Shown here piece after piece: positions 11,579 through 23,689 of a DNA stretch of 64,000 bases; position 1 is the first letter of the stretch, and every line of letters begins with the position of its first letter. The translations under genes and the position numbers were made by a program. The notes beneath the pieces were generated by a model that searched no databases, was not told the DNA's origin, and saw only the letters and a program-made list of their open reading frames with translations. Source of the DNA: Tamarix chinensis (taxonomy: Eukaryota > Streptophyta > Magnoliopsida > Caryophyllales > Tamaricaceae); assembly GCA_030549775.1 (NCBI GenBank), contig CM060173.1, forward strand, positions 7,166,501-7,230,500. The letters run 5' to 3'.

Positions 11579-14500
11579 ATAGCCATCACACAATTTAAAC
11601 CATGTTATTGTTAATTATAGTATTGGTAAATAAGGGTATCGTTTTAGGTCATAGATTGAGATGACTCGCCTAAATATTGCTAGAAAAAAAATATTAAAAT
11701 AAAATACTCTAAATCAAATAAAAATAAATCATAAGAAAAACACAAGAAAATGATAAAAAAACAAATAAAATAAAATAAGAAAATAAATATAACGAATATG
11801 CTGGGAAAGTCGAAATCCACGACTAGGATTAGACAAAATATAACAATAATTTTTAAGTCATCTTTTAATCATAAAAAAATATTGGCTAAGTTGCAAGCCA
11901 AAAATAGGTATATATATCTTACATTACTTCCCTGAAGCGATTAATATGACAAAGCGACATTATTAAATCCTATCAAGTTCTAGCAGTATAGTCGCAACAA
12001 TCGGCTTCTATATTTAACTAAATTTAAAGTATTAATCACATGTGGAAGGATGTTAGTCTACGTACCTAAAATAATACTTCAAATGTGTCAAGTTATATTA
12101 TTCTCCTTTGACCTACACATATCGAAATGCTCAACTACTCCAGTTAGAATCACAAGACTATATGGTGAATTATTATCTAACATATTTGCAATTTATACAT
12201 ATGAAATCTAGCATGTTCATATATACACTTAGAAATCATATAATCCTATATAATTTCACTATAAGGAATCTAGAATGAGGCATGCACTACATAAAATCAT
12301 ACTTCACATAATTACACATATAAATTATTGCAATTAAAGTAGAGTCAAAGGGTAATCCTATAAAACAAGGAAAAATAGTATTATATCTCAAATCATGGTT
12401 TAGGATACCAATCTATTCCCCAGCGGCAATTATTTATCTAATCATAATAAATAAATAAATTACATAAAATATAAGTTAGAAATATATATCAGAATTAAAG
12501 GAAGAAAGAACCATAATAAATATAGATGAAATTTTTGCTTTGGCTCCGTATAAATTTTCTTCACAAATTTTAGTCTTTTTTCCCTCTCCTCTACAACTTT
12601 TGTCGTCTCTCCTCTTTTTCATTATCATCTTCTTTCTCCTCTCTATGACGTTTTCTTCTTTGTCCTCTTTACATCATCATCTTCTTTGCTTTTTTCTTTT
12701 CTTTTCCCTAACACCTATTTCCCCTCTCTTTGTGGGCACATATCTCTTCTTCTCTCACTTTTGTGGCTTTTCTCTCTTCTTTCTTTTCTACTCCCTGCTA
12801 CTTATCTTCTCTATTTGAATGCCTCCCTTCTTCTATTATCGTTCTAGTGTCCTTTATTTGGGCATGTGCTCTTTGTTTTCTTTTATTTTCCACCAATACC
12901 TATAAAATAAAAACTAAAAATAATGATAAATAATATCATAACTTAAGCCCATCAATTTTATATCATTTTAGCTCAATTAATTAAATATATGATATTATTA
13001 TCACTTAATAAAAAAGTTATAATTACCAAATCAAAGAAGATTGAATGAAAGAGAAAATGAAGAAGAACTTATCTTCACATTTTCTAAGAAAACAAAGATT
13101 CATCCATGGTGAAAATGGAGAAGAAGGATTTTGAAAATGAAGGAGAGGAAGAGAAGAAAAAAAAAGTGGCTAATCAAAGGGGGGAGAGAAAAAAGGTTGA
13201 AAACCGTAGGAAGAAAAATGGCGATTGTGGGTGGCGCAAATGGTGGCCATGGAGGTGGATGGTGGTGTTAGCCAAGAGAGGAAAATAAAGATGATGAAGT
13301 TGGAAGTTGAAGTTAGAAGACTAAGGTATGATCATGTGGTGGAGGATAGAAGTTAAAAGATATTTAGTTGACTTAATTAGGCTATTATGTGTGGTGTTTG
13401 TGGATTTTCAAAACCATGGGCTGATCTAACCATTGCTTTCCTTGGTTTTGACACATGTAAGGGTAGGATGGATTTTCATAAAGGTTAGAGGACGGTTGAA
13501 GAAGAAAAGTTGAGTTTGATAATGTATATGTGCCTAATAATATCTAGCAAAATCCAAAAATTATAAAAAATAACCACAAAGCAATTTTAAATCCTTTGAG
13601 CTCAATAGAACTAATATTTAGTGATCCCCAAAGCTTTTTAAATTTTAGATAACTAAAAGGGAAATTTTGGTACTTAAAAATACTAAGATAGGGTTAACTA
13701 AGATATGAATATATCTTTTTTTATTGATATCTCCTATTATAATTTTAAAATAGCATAGGAGAATCATAAAAATCCAAGGCTTCCAAAAAGTAAAATTAGA
13801 ATGATCTAGATGGAGTATGATAGCCTAAAGTGGCTCAAAAGTTCTCATAGTAATGAACTTGAGAGAAAGGGTTGTGAAATAAAAATAAAATGTGTCAAAA
13901 TTGAAATAGGGGTTTCAAAATTGACAAATGATGTAATAAAATATTAAAAATTTGATAAATTTTTAAAATATATATAAATGATCCTGAACATGCTAGGGTT
14001 TTCAAAAAGTGTGCATTATAATGATCCCCTCAATTAAACCTAGTACATGCGATACTAGTGGAGTTTAGTATTGTCAAATATAATTTAGGAAGTTCCACCC
14101 CTATCGATCTAAACCCATTAATATATACCATGAAATCAAATGTATGTAGTGACCTTTGTGCTTGGTCCAATGATATAACTACTAATACTTTATCCAAGTC
14201 ACATTAAGTGCTAGTTATAAATTATTTCAAAATCCCTTCTTTGGGGTAGATTCATCCCAAGCTATTGAGAGTTTTTAGAAGGGATATTCTTGGGGTAAAT
14301 CCCTACATGAAAAATAAAAAGTAAAAAAATAAAAATAATACATATCAAAGAGTTAATGTAAAATTCCTAATTGGTTGAATTCAATTGCTATTTTGAGTTC
14401 TCACATCTAAGCCAAGAAATTTTCATTGATGGGAAGTATCTAATATATACTATAATATTGTGATCTAAATAAACTTAATAGTTTGAATTTTTGAATTCAA

Positions 14501-15155
14501 TGGGCCATAGTGTGTTTGAGAATAATGCAATTATGAACAAAAGTGAAAATCAATTTTGATGTGTCTAGTGTGTTTATGGAAGACTCAATTGGAGGTGAAG
14601 TGAAAAGCATCCTGATTATCATGAACTAATGTCATGGGATGATAAAGTGACACATAAAGATCACCCATTAGGGCTTTTAGCTAAACAAGCTCAATGGTGG
14701 CATCGACCATTGCAAATAAATTTACTTCCACGAAAGAGTGAGACACGATTTATTGTTTATTTGATTTTCAAGATATAGGTGTGTTTCCGAGTTTAACTAA
14801 ATGACCAATGGTTTAACATCTTATACATCAATGGAAAACCAACTCAATTAGAATCTAATAAGATAATGAGCTCAGGTCTACTTGTGCCATGTGATAAATG
14901 TTCTTTGTCCTAGTGTTCCCTTATATGTATTGCAGTACTTGTATGGACACATCGTAGGGTGGTTCACAAGGATCCTCCATGCGGTTAACAAGAACAATAA
15001 AACAATCTTTCAAAATTGAAGCATAAAGCTAGCATTCCTTTTGTGTCCTTATTTTACTAGATTATAGATTGGACACTACATTGGGATCCCTTCCTTTGTA
15101 AACGATTGATAGTTGAAGTTTGGTCAACGTTTTCTAATGTGTTTAACATGATATG
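11579..15155. other. Unassigned AT-rich region, possibly an old minus-strand LTR
   Basis: No gene is supported. The sequence interrupts copia gag at its left edge. On the minus strand, near 11625-11645, it reads ACGATACCCTTATTTACC, a phrase like the end region of some long plant LTRs. A pyrimidine-rich block (12530-12830) and a purine-rich block (13100-13290) give open frames only because of base bias. The right part (13300-15155) is plain AT-rich sequence with no recognised element. Confidence 0.35.
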
Positions 15156-16560
15156 TGTTAACTTATATTATTATGCCTTGTTAAATATTCAAATATTGTA
15201 TTTAATTTTGTAGGAAAGGATAATCAAAGTCAATATATCAAGGTAATATTAAATTTGATTGTTTGAATATCTTTCTAACTTTAACTCAATATTAGGCTAC
15301 TAGCTAGGATTATATTATCTACATTCTCTTGTGAGATTATATAAGCTCACTTATGTACTAACAATGATTATTAAATGTCATGATCATGATGGAATTGCCT
15401 ATTTGAAGTCATATTTATCTCATTATTTTGCAATGAAATACTTGGGCTTGCTACTTTATATTATAGGGATCGAGGTGGTGTCTTGGTCGAAAGGTTATCT
15501 CTTATCCCAACCAAAGTATATAGATGATATATTTGAGTGTGTATGTGTTTTGGATAACAAGGTTGTTAATACTCTTCTTGAGACTTATGCACGTTATTTT
15601 CCCTTTGATGGGTCTCCTTTATCGGATCCTAGCTTATATTGTACTATTATAGATAGCTTGGTTTACCTTACCATTTTTCGCCTAGATATTGCTCATGGTG
15701 TTCATATGGTTAATCAATTTGTTACTACACCCTCAATAGTTCATTTGGTTTTTGTTCTTTATATTCTTCGATATCTTCAGGGCACTCGGTTTCAAAGTCT
15801 TTTGCTTTTGTCTTCTTCATCCTTTGAGTTGTATGCCTACTCCGATGTTGATTGGGTTGGTGACCCTACAAATCGTAAGTCCATCACTAGGTTTTATTTT
15901 CTTAGTGAGTCTCTTATTTCAAAGAAAAGTAAATAGCAAGATATTATTTCTTGGTCTTTTACAAAAGCTAAATATCGGGCCATGGATTCTACTACTTGTG
16001 AAGTCATTTGGTTACATTGGTTACTTGAAGACATGGGTGCTCTTCTTTCCCATCCTACTCCATTATATTGTGATAACGAAAGTGTTATTCACATTGCATC
16101 AAATGTAATCTTTCATAAGCACACCAAACGTATTCGTAATCATTTTTAGTAGGAGACAATTACATTGTCGTTCGTTTCCTCTTCGGCTTATATTGTTGAT
16201 ATGTTTGCCAAGGCACACTCCGCTTTATGTTTCCGTTTCTTGTTGAACAAATTCTTGATACTTCAACCCATTGTATTACGAGTTTGAGGGGGAATGTTAG
16301 CTTATATTATTAGACCTTGTTAATTATTTAATATTTTATTGAATAAGTTGCATTTAATTGTGTAGGGAAATAACAATCAAAGTCCAAGACAATATTGAAT
16401 TTGATTGTCTGAATATCAATATTAGGCTAGGGTTATTTTTTTCCCACTTTTTGTGAGCTCATACAATACAAGCTCACCTATATGTAATAGCATTATTCAT
16501 CTTTTTTAATTAATAAAAAAATTATCGCCGCCTCTTCTCTCTCAACTGCTCCATCTTTCA
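15156..16560 (+). mobile_element. Collapsed Ty1/copia element: two LTRs around the end of pol (element F)
   Basis: Two direct repeats start TGTTANCTTATATTATTA at 15156 and 16295 and share about 205 bases, including AATCAAAGTC, TTGAATTTGATTGT and AAGCTCAC blocks. The second is preceded by the polypurine tract TTTGAGGGGGAA (16283-16294), so they are LTRs. The 3' LTR may run on to about 16560 (pyrimidine-rich, ending TTTCACA); no target duplication was found. Gag, protease, integrase and most of RT are absent between them. Confidence 0.85.
15352..16290 (+). pseudogene. copia RT C-terminus plus RNase H remnant
   Basis: The translation starts at the RT catalytic position, where YVDD has become YVLT, and continues DGIAYLKSYLSHYFAMKYLG. 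It then shows GYLLSQPKYI and the RNase H blocks YSDVDWVGDPTNRKS, YCDNESVIHIAS and HKHTKRI. An in-frame stop lies at 15937-15939 and two more near 16147. The reading passes straight out of the 5' LTR, so the frame has no gag-pol start. RNase H would degrade the RNA of the cDNA hybrid; here it is a fossil. Confidence 0.85.
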
Positions 16561-16956
16561 CAGTCCTGCAAAGTCGCTATTAATTACTCCAAGCAACCAC
16601 CGTATTAGGATGAGATTCGAAAAGACGTACATTTACATAAACTGTGGACTGGATACGCTAAACTATATATGAGGACTCAAGTTGTCAGCGCATGGAGGGC
16701 CATATCTCAACCTCGCTACATTACATTTTGATTCTGACTTTAAAGAATTTTCAGTCGATCAAGGAAGTCGGCCGGTGCCTGCAATTTTAAATAATATTTC
16801 AGTTTAAATGGAGCCTATTCCATTTAAGAACTCATGTGGCTTGCAGAAGAAATTAATGGCGCAATCTTAATTTGCAACTGCCAACCTCTGTAAGCTATCC
16901 AATTATCGATGCTGCAACCTTTTCTCATTTCACCGTAGACAGAAGGCGTACTGCCC

Positions 16957-16966
16957 CTATAAAAGG
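16957..16966 (+). promoter_or_regulatory. TATA box of the glycine-rich protein gene
   Basis: CTATAAAAGG lies about 100 bases upstream of the chosen start codon at 17063, in otherwise unique sequence. Spacing suits a short leader. The 16561-16956 stretch holds no gene and is the likely promoter region. Confidence 0.65.
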
Positions 16967-17062
16967 ATGCAGAATACTTGGTACGTATTTTCATCCACAA
17001 TCGATATCATTACTCAATTTCCAAAGAAAATCCTGGTTTGATTTGCTATGCATCATCCCAAT

Positions 17063-17674
17063 ATGGCTCCTAAGGCATTTGTTTTGATAGGTCTGCTTGC
17101 TATTGTTCTTCTCATGATCTCTTCAGAGGCAGCTGCAAGAGACTTGGCCAAAAATTCCAACTCTGACAAAAGTTGTAAGTTTCTACGCGCTGTTAGTTAA
17201 TTTAATATACATGCAAGGGACATTTATATTATTTATGTATTTTTCTTTAGTAGTAACATCATTGCAGGTTTGTTTGGAATCTTGGGTAGTATATATGTAC
17301 AACAAGATGATGTGCCATACATCAATTATTTATGTGCTTGAGATATATCTATACACAACACAAGACTAATATGCAATTGGTATTAAATTTGTATGGCCGT
17401 AGCTGAGGCAACCGATCTAGAGGATACAAAATATGGAAGATACCCAGATGATGGATACTACCATGGTCGTGGAGGGTATGGAGGATACCCTGGACGTGGT
17501 GGATATGGAGGCCGTGGCGGCGGTGGTTATGGAGGACCTGGTCGTGGTGGCTATGGGAGAGGATACTGCCGCTTTGGCTGCTGTGGCCGTCGAGGCTATG
17601 GAGGATGTATGAGGTGTTGCAGTTACCCTGGCGAGGTTGTTGATGCTCAAGTCGGAAACGAGCCGCAGAACTAG
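17063..17674 (+). CDS. Secreted glycine-rich cell-wall protein (class II GRP, AtGRP-3-like), two exons, 127 aa
   Basis: Exons are 17063-17174 and 17403-17674, with a GTAAGT donor and a GTAG acceptor splitting one Ser codon. An in-frame ATG at 17048 is also possible; 17063 gives the usual start of this family ([12 protein letters not shown]). Residues 1-25 form a signal peptide ending EAAA|RDLA. A glycine- and tyrosine-rich middle follows, with GGYGG, GRGGYG and similar repeats. The C-terminus has the cysteine motif [20 protein letters not shown] and an acidic tail. In this family (GRP/nodulin-like) the cysteine-rich end of Arabidopsis GRP-3 binds wall-associated kinase WAK1; that role is inferred here. 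The gene is intact, with a TATA box upstream and AATAAA at 17896. It sits between a dead copia element and a LINE. Confidence 0.9.
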
Positions 17675-17895
17675 GCGTTAATTGTTCTATACAAATATAT
17701 GGCGTTTCTTAGTATATTTCTACTACTAAGCAGCGAGTTTCCTATTTATGCTTGTAAGCTTTAAGCAGCGAGTTTCAGTAAGTTTCTTTTGTTGTGTACG
17801 ATGGTGGCAGGCAGTGGGTGGTTTTTGTTTTTGTGCGCTTGCAAAATCTATGCAGTCTGCCTAATATTATTGTACTCGAAGCTGGATGTTTCATA

Positions 17896-17901
17896 AATAA
17901 A
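17896..17901 (+). terminator. Candidate poly(A) signal for the GRP gene
   Basis: AATAAA about 220 bases after the stop codon, in AT-rich sequence. Plant signals are loose, so this is only a plausible site. Confidence 0.4.
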
Positions 17902-18172
17902 TTAATAAACACGTCTTTCATATATTTACACAGCCGGAGTGCGCCGGTGAAGACGTACATCACATATTTACTGATATTGTGACTTGTTTTGCTTTAATAT
18001 TTGAGTCGGCTTTCACCATTTTGGCTCCTTTTTTTTTCCTTAAATTAATGTAGGCATTATATGATTATATGTTATAAAATTATAGTATTTTATAACTTTA
18101 TTAATATTATTCTTCCTTTTTTCACAATTTTCTTTACGGCCTTTAATTTCAAACAAATACACGACATTAAAG

Positions 18173-18173
<1 letters not shown>

Positions 18174-18241
<68 letters not shown>
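18174..18241. repeat. (CT)n(TA)n compound microsatellite
   Basis: About 13 CT units run directly into about 20 TA units. It abuts the 3' end of the minus-strand LINE, so it may be a grown LINE tail or a pre-existing insertion site. Confidence 0.95.
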
Positions 18242-18244
<3 letters not shown>

Positions 18245-18499
18245 AATTAGGTGGAGAAAACAACACCAGGCAAAAACAAACCTAATAAAAAGAAATTATG
18301 AAACAAATGGGCCACGTCCTAATGAACCACAATCACAAGGAGGCCTATACCTTTTGGGTCACCTCCTCAACTCTGTAAGAAAAATATTTCTTCAAACGTT
18401 GATCCAGAATCTAATTCTTGATTTAATGAGCATGATCATCCACCTTATACAGATTTGCTGATTATCTAAAACTATTTTATTCATAAACTCTCATATAGT

Positions 18500-21400
18500 T
18501 CCCACTATTGCATAGAAAGCTGTGATCCAAATTTCTACCCTCAATCATTTTCTTCTTCCTCCTAGCCAAGTAACGGCGTTATCCCAAACTGAACTCGGCA
18601 TCACCCACGTATATCCAAGCCACTCACAGATCTCATACCAGACCTTCCCCGTCACATTGCAATACAGAAAAACGTGGTCCACCGATTCCTACTCAGAGTT
18701 GCAAAAAGGACATCCTCACTCCCTTATATCCACAAGTCGAAGCCTGGCCAACCTCTCTCTTGTGTTGAGTCTATTCTGTACCTCAAACCAAGAAATCAGT
18801 TCAATCCTTGGTGGTACGATACCATTCCAAATAATGCTGAGAGACCTATTACTCAAGCTTTCCTCATGAATTCTTTGATAAGAGACAGAATAGAAAGAGC
18901 TCACAGAAAAGACCCCTATAGCATGAAAGTTCCATCTAATCATATCCTTCTTATCAGTGTTCAGAACAACCTGCTTGATCAGACTTCCATCTGTTCCACT
19001 TGATTTTCCTCCCACACAAACATCCTCCTCCTCCACGTCAAGTGCCATATCCACTATGCCCCTGCCTACACTCCCATTTCATCTACCTTTCCTCCTTGTT
19101 GACCAAATATCAGAAAAAGTCTCGGAAAAAGATCTCTTAACAATCCCTACCCTATCCAGTTATCATGCCAAAACCTAATGTTTCTTTCATTTCCAATCAC
19201 GATCTTTAGCCCTGAATTAAGAACAGGATCCTTACGTCCAATCTTCATAATGTCTGCCCACAGTGTCCACCCTTACTGTTGATCCGGTATCTCTAACTGC
19301 CCAAAATGATCTCCAGGATAAATTGAAGAAATAATCCTCTTCCATGACGCCCCTTCAACGGTATAGAACCTTCACTACCATTTGAATAACAATGCATTAT
19401 TCCTCATGACTAGATCCCCCACACCCAGGCCACCTAATATTTTAGGTCGCTAAACAACACTCCATTTCACCAAAGGCAAATTCTTCTTGTTTCCATTATT
19501 ACTCCAGAAAAAGTTTCTCTGGATACTAATGATTTTCTTCACCACCTCTTTTGGAATTCTGAAAAGGCTCATGTAGTACATCGACAGACTGTTCAAGATA
19601 CTTTTGATCAAAACCAATCTCCCTGCCCTTTAGAGGTTTTTCGCCTTCCACCTCGCCAATCTCTGCTTAATCTTATCAACCACAAGTTTCCAAACCTAGC
19701 TTTTTCTCGTATTAGCTCCCAACGGCAGACCTAGATAACTAATAGGAAGAACGTTGATCTTATAGTTCATAATGCCTTCCGCCTCCTTCTGAAACTGATC
19801 ATCTACACCAAGACCTATGAGCTCAAATTTAGCAAAATTCACACTCAAACCCGACAGCAAAAAGAAACAATCAAGCTGTCTCAGCCAATTCCTGATGTTC
19901 TCAAGAGTATCTCCACAAAAAATCAGTGTCATCCGCAAATTGAAGGTGTGTAGCTTCACACTTATCTCTCCCCACTTTTAAACCATGGATTAAACATTTA
20001 TCCACACCCTTTTTGACTAGCTGATTAAAAGCCTCTACTGCCAAAACAAACAAGAAGGGGGAAATAGGATCCCCTTGCCTAAGGCCCCTACCCATCTTAA
20101 AGGGAGCGGATGAGGTTCCATTAACAAGAATCAAAATACTTGCTGTTGAGATACATTCCTTTATCCATTCTCGGAAAATAACCCCAAAGCCCATAATACT
20201 TAGAATATAATCCACAAACTCTCATTTGATACTTTTATAAGCCTTCTGAAAGTCAAGTTTTATCATCACCCCTTTTGATCCCTTCCTCTTCCTTGACCAC
20301 TGCACAACCTCATTAGCTACCAAGGCACCATCCAGAATGCTTCATCCTTCTATAAAAGCTGTCTGAGAATCACTAACCAGCCCATCAACCACCTGTTTCA
20401 ACCTAGAAGCCAGAATCTTCAAAATCACTTTATAAATACACCCAACAAGGCTAATAGGTCTGAACTGGCTAGCCTCTTCCGCCTCTTCCACTTTGGGGAT
20501 CAGAGTGATCAAAGTGGTGTTGAGAGCAGGCGATAATATCCTCAAATGAAAGAATTCAAGGACAGACTCCATGAAATCCTCCCCTATTATATCCCACATC
20601 TTCTGAATGAAGCCCATATGATACACATCATACCCTAGGGCTTTAAGCGGATCACAAGACCAAACCACTTTTGGCACCTCCTCCCTCATGGGTTCTCTAT
20701 CCAACTCCAAACTCTGATCCTTTGACATCTTGTGAAAACCCTTGGCTGAAATAGGTCCTTGTAAAAGGAAGATATTACCTCCTTAATCTTTACTGGCTCT
20801 ACAATCTCCTTGCCCTGATCCACTAACCTAGTGATGATAACTCTCTTTTCTCTTACGGTCGTAATAGTGTGAAAAAACCTGGTGTTCTGGTCCCTATCTT
20901 TGAACCCCTTAACTCTGGACACCTGCAACTAGTAAGCTTTTTTCCTCTTGTACCATTTCCACAATTGTGTCTTCAAGGATGCCTTCCTAGCGAGCACCAC
21001 CTTTTTAGAACCACCAACATTACTTGTGACATCCACCTTCTCCAATTCAGACTCAAGCAACTCAATATTTGCTTATATATCCCCAAACACTTCCTTATTC
21101 CATCTTATAAGTATATACTTTATCTCCTTTAATCTATTCTGACATGATCTCCTCCCAAGTTTGGCCCGACACTCAATCACAAAACTACGAAACTGAGGGT
21201 GAGAGAACCACATATCCCAAGCTCTGAACAGCTTCAGCCCATTCCTATCATTTTTAACACCGAGACGAATAGGGTTGTGGTCTGATAAAGAATGATCAAG
21301 CCCAATGCAAACAAGATCCGAGTACAATGATAACTAACTAGGGGTAATGAGGAACTGATCCAAAAAGTTAGCCAACCCAGCCTTATGCCAAGAGAACTTC

Positions 21401-21936
21401 ATATTATCAGGTGTAAAGTCAATGAGTCCCAACTTATCAATCTACTCATTAAAGGAGAAAATGCTGCCACTGTCCACCCAACCCCCTCTTCTTTCACTTT
21501 GTCTTCTAACCTCATTAAAATTACCCATTACCAACAATGGCTTCCTACACTATTGCGCTACATTCCCTAATTCATCCCATAGGTCCTTTCTTGCTCTCGA
21601 CTCTGAAAACCCATAAACTAATAGCATAGCACATTGCATGAGGGTTCAGCTGCCTTTCAATCAAGACCCACCTACTCCCAACCTTTGAGTCTTGCAAAAT
21701 AAAACGTTGCGTATCTCAACCGATAATCAACCCCCCACTCCTGCCTTGCACCGGTGAGTCCCTCCAATCAATCAAACCACTTCTCCAAACCTGTTCTTCC
21801 ATAAATCCATAACCATCATGTGTTTGGTCTCTACTAATCCACAAATCCACGGGCTTTCCTTCGAAATCATCCTCTGGATACTAGAAATTTTTCCCGGAGC
21901 TCCAATACCCCTTACATTCCAACTAATAATTATCAT
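18500..21936 (-). pseudogene. LINE ORF2: endonuclease, reverse transcriptase, zf-RVT
   Basis: The minus-strand start at 21936 reads MIIISWNVRGIGAPGKI, the usual opening of the plant LINE endonuclease (exonuclease-endonuclease-phosphatase fold). Its LDHSLSDHNPIRLG block lies near 21280. The RT follows: NTTLITLIPKV and FRPISLVGCIYK (20342-20728), GLRQGDPISPFLFVLAVE and the catalytic FADDT (19901-20215), and ISYLGLPLG (near 19725). The C-terminal zf-RVT part reads NGIVPPRIELISWF near 18800, then CPFCNSE and DHVFLYC further left. ORF2 would nick DNA and copy element RNA at the nick. It is split into several frames by indels and stops. Confidence 0.88.
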
Positions 21937-22086
21937 CAAACCAATTCTGTGATCACACTCCCGAAACTACTAAATGCCCTTGTCTTGCCGGTTCCTAGCA
22001 ACTCTTTGACTTCTTCTTAGCCCAACCAACTTCTCAACACACTTCAAATCCTTTTTCGACTTTAATCCTTACTCCTTCCCCATCTC

Positions 22087-23344
22087 CTATATAGCTTTAG
22101 CTTCCATCTCATCTCCACCCTTCATGAAATTCTCATCCAACCTTCGACCCTTTGCATCTAAAAATTCACTTCTTTCTTCCCATGCACAATGGAGGATAGC
22201 ACCTTCAAATCCCGGGGGAGGATCATCCAAGATAACTTGATTAATACTCCTCCCTCTCTCCTCTTCACCCAACTCCCTTCTTTCACCAGATCCCAACACC
22301 CTTCTCATCAAAATTTTTTCACTATTCTCGTCTCTCCCTCTAAATCATGATCAATTCTTGCTGTCAAAGTAGTTGAGGAGCAATCATTACTTTCTACCCC
22401 TTGATCTTCCTCTGACTGTTTGACCCTTGGAACGTGCGTCTCCCTCTCAAATCCACCCATCCATCTCCCAGCTCCAGCCTCTCCTTCCGTGCGACACATG
22501 GTTTACACCATCTCTTCCTCTCCCTAATGCCCTGATGATACTGAATCGGCACATACTTCTACTGTGAAGTCTACTCCTGTTTCTGCCCCTTATAGCTTTG
22601 AATAATGGGCCTACATGCTAAACCTACCCGACTCCTGGTCTTCCCCATGTTGTCTCGTGAATCCCGTGCCAGTAACCTACTGCCCCTCATCCTCCCTGGA
22701 CGAAGACTTAGCCGGCCGAACCACCATCTTGTCCTCCTTACACTGCTGCCAAGGATTGTAGCTTCGTCCAACCTCAACCGCAACCACTAACACATCCTTC
22801 CCCTCTACCTGCAAGATCACCTTCTCCCTAATCTCCTCCAATTGTGTTGTATCTATCATAACCATTGTAGCTTCCATCAAGCTTCTGTAATCCCTATCTT
22901 CTTCCCAACACACCCACCTTCCCCATGGTTGGGCTATTCTTCTCACTATCTCCTCCTTCCAGGCTACCATCGGCAATCCCCTTATTTTGACCTATGTTCT
23001 TCTAACACTGTAATGGTCCTCCAATCTCCATTTTCTAACCACATGAAAATCCTCAAACAACTTACTCCCTTTATCCATGGCTTGTTGGCAATCTTCTACT
23101 GTCTCAAATGACAGGAGGAGTTTATACCTCCTAAGGTCTCTAACTTTACACACAGAGCCCAGGATGCCAGCACACTTGGGATGATAATATCAGGATGTCT
23201 TGGCTGCGTAGACTCAATAATAACACTCTTCTCCAACCATTCCACCTCTTGATCATGAACCTGCATATGCACCACCCTACTAGCCTCCATTGCTTCCTTC
23301 TTTACTAGCTCCTTTCTTTCCTCGACTTTTCCTATCCGCTCCAT
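22087..23344 (-). pseudogene. LINE ORF1 (DUF4283-type nucleic-acid-binding protein), broken
   Basis: On the minus strand a start at 23344 (MERIGKVEERKELV) opens an acidic and basic N-terminal region. A second open block (22976-22677) reads PMVAWKEEIVRRIAQPWGRW, then VDVL-type hydrophobic strands. This resembles the DUF4283 domain of plant LINE ORF1. Further blocks to 22087 are low complexity. At least two frameshifts separate the blocks. ORF1 proteins bind element RNA; no zinc knuckle was seen. It lies just upstream of ORF2, as expected. Confidence 0.6.
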
Positions 23345-23412
23345 CCCTACGGTGATGTTGCATAAGTTCTGTGATCCCTAAACACTGGCCTCCACTGCCA
23401 AGATCCCCTTCT

Positions 23413-23645
23413 TTTTTGGGTTCGGCTTGTTTAACTAAACGAATGAGTCAAGCCAAGTTAAGCTTGTGAGCCAATGCTAAAAAATGAATCGAGCCTCACT
23501 TTTTTGAGCTCAGGCTCGGCTCGTTTAATAAACGAGCCCAAAAGTGAGGCTCGGGCTAGGCTCATTTAACTAAACAAATGAGTAGAACCAAGCTTTTAAC
23601 GAGCCGAGCCGAGCCGAATACCAAACTAGATTAGCTCATTTACAA
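23413..23645. repeat. Palindromic GCTCGTTTAA / AAACGAGC repeat
   Basis: Copies of GGCTCGTTTAA and its complement AAACGAGCC alternate through the segment, with GAGCCGAGCCGAGCCGAA near 23600. Several pairs can fold back on each other. It abuts the 5' end of the LINE. This is a dispersed repeat type seen in many plants; its class is not clear from the sequence. Confidence 0.7.
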
Positions 23646-23689
23646 CCGTATATGTAAGTCTAAAAAGAAAAAAAATGTTAGAAGAGAAC

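Larger units (their letters stand above)
18243..23400 (-). mobile_element. L1-type LINE, near full length, degenerate
   Basis: The minus strand holds, in order from right to left, an ORF1 (23344 to 22087), an endonuclease-RT ORF2 (21936 to about 18500) and a 3' region (18500-18243). No clear poly(A) tail or target-site duplication was identified; the left end meets a CT/TA microsatellite. ORF2 has frameshifts and stops, so the element is inactive. Its 3' part matches a short second copy at 33032-33473. Confidence 0.88.

Noticed and set aside
12540..13288. Phe/Leu/Ser-rich and Glu/Lys-rich frames
   Set aside because: Same base-bias effect; no start context, splice partners or domain.
17417..17650. 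Ser/Thr/Ala-rich frame opposite the glycine-rich exon
   Set aside because: Antisense shadow of the Gly-codon repeats.
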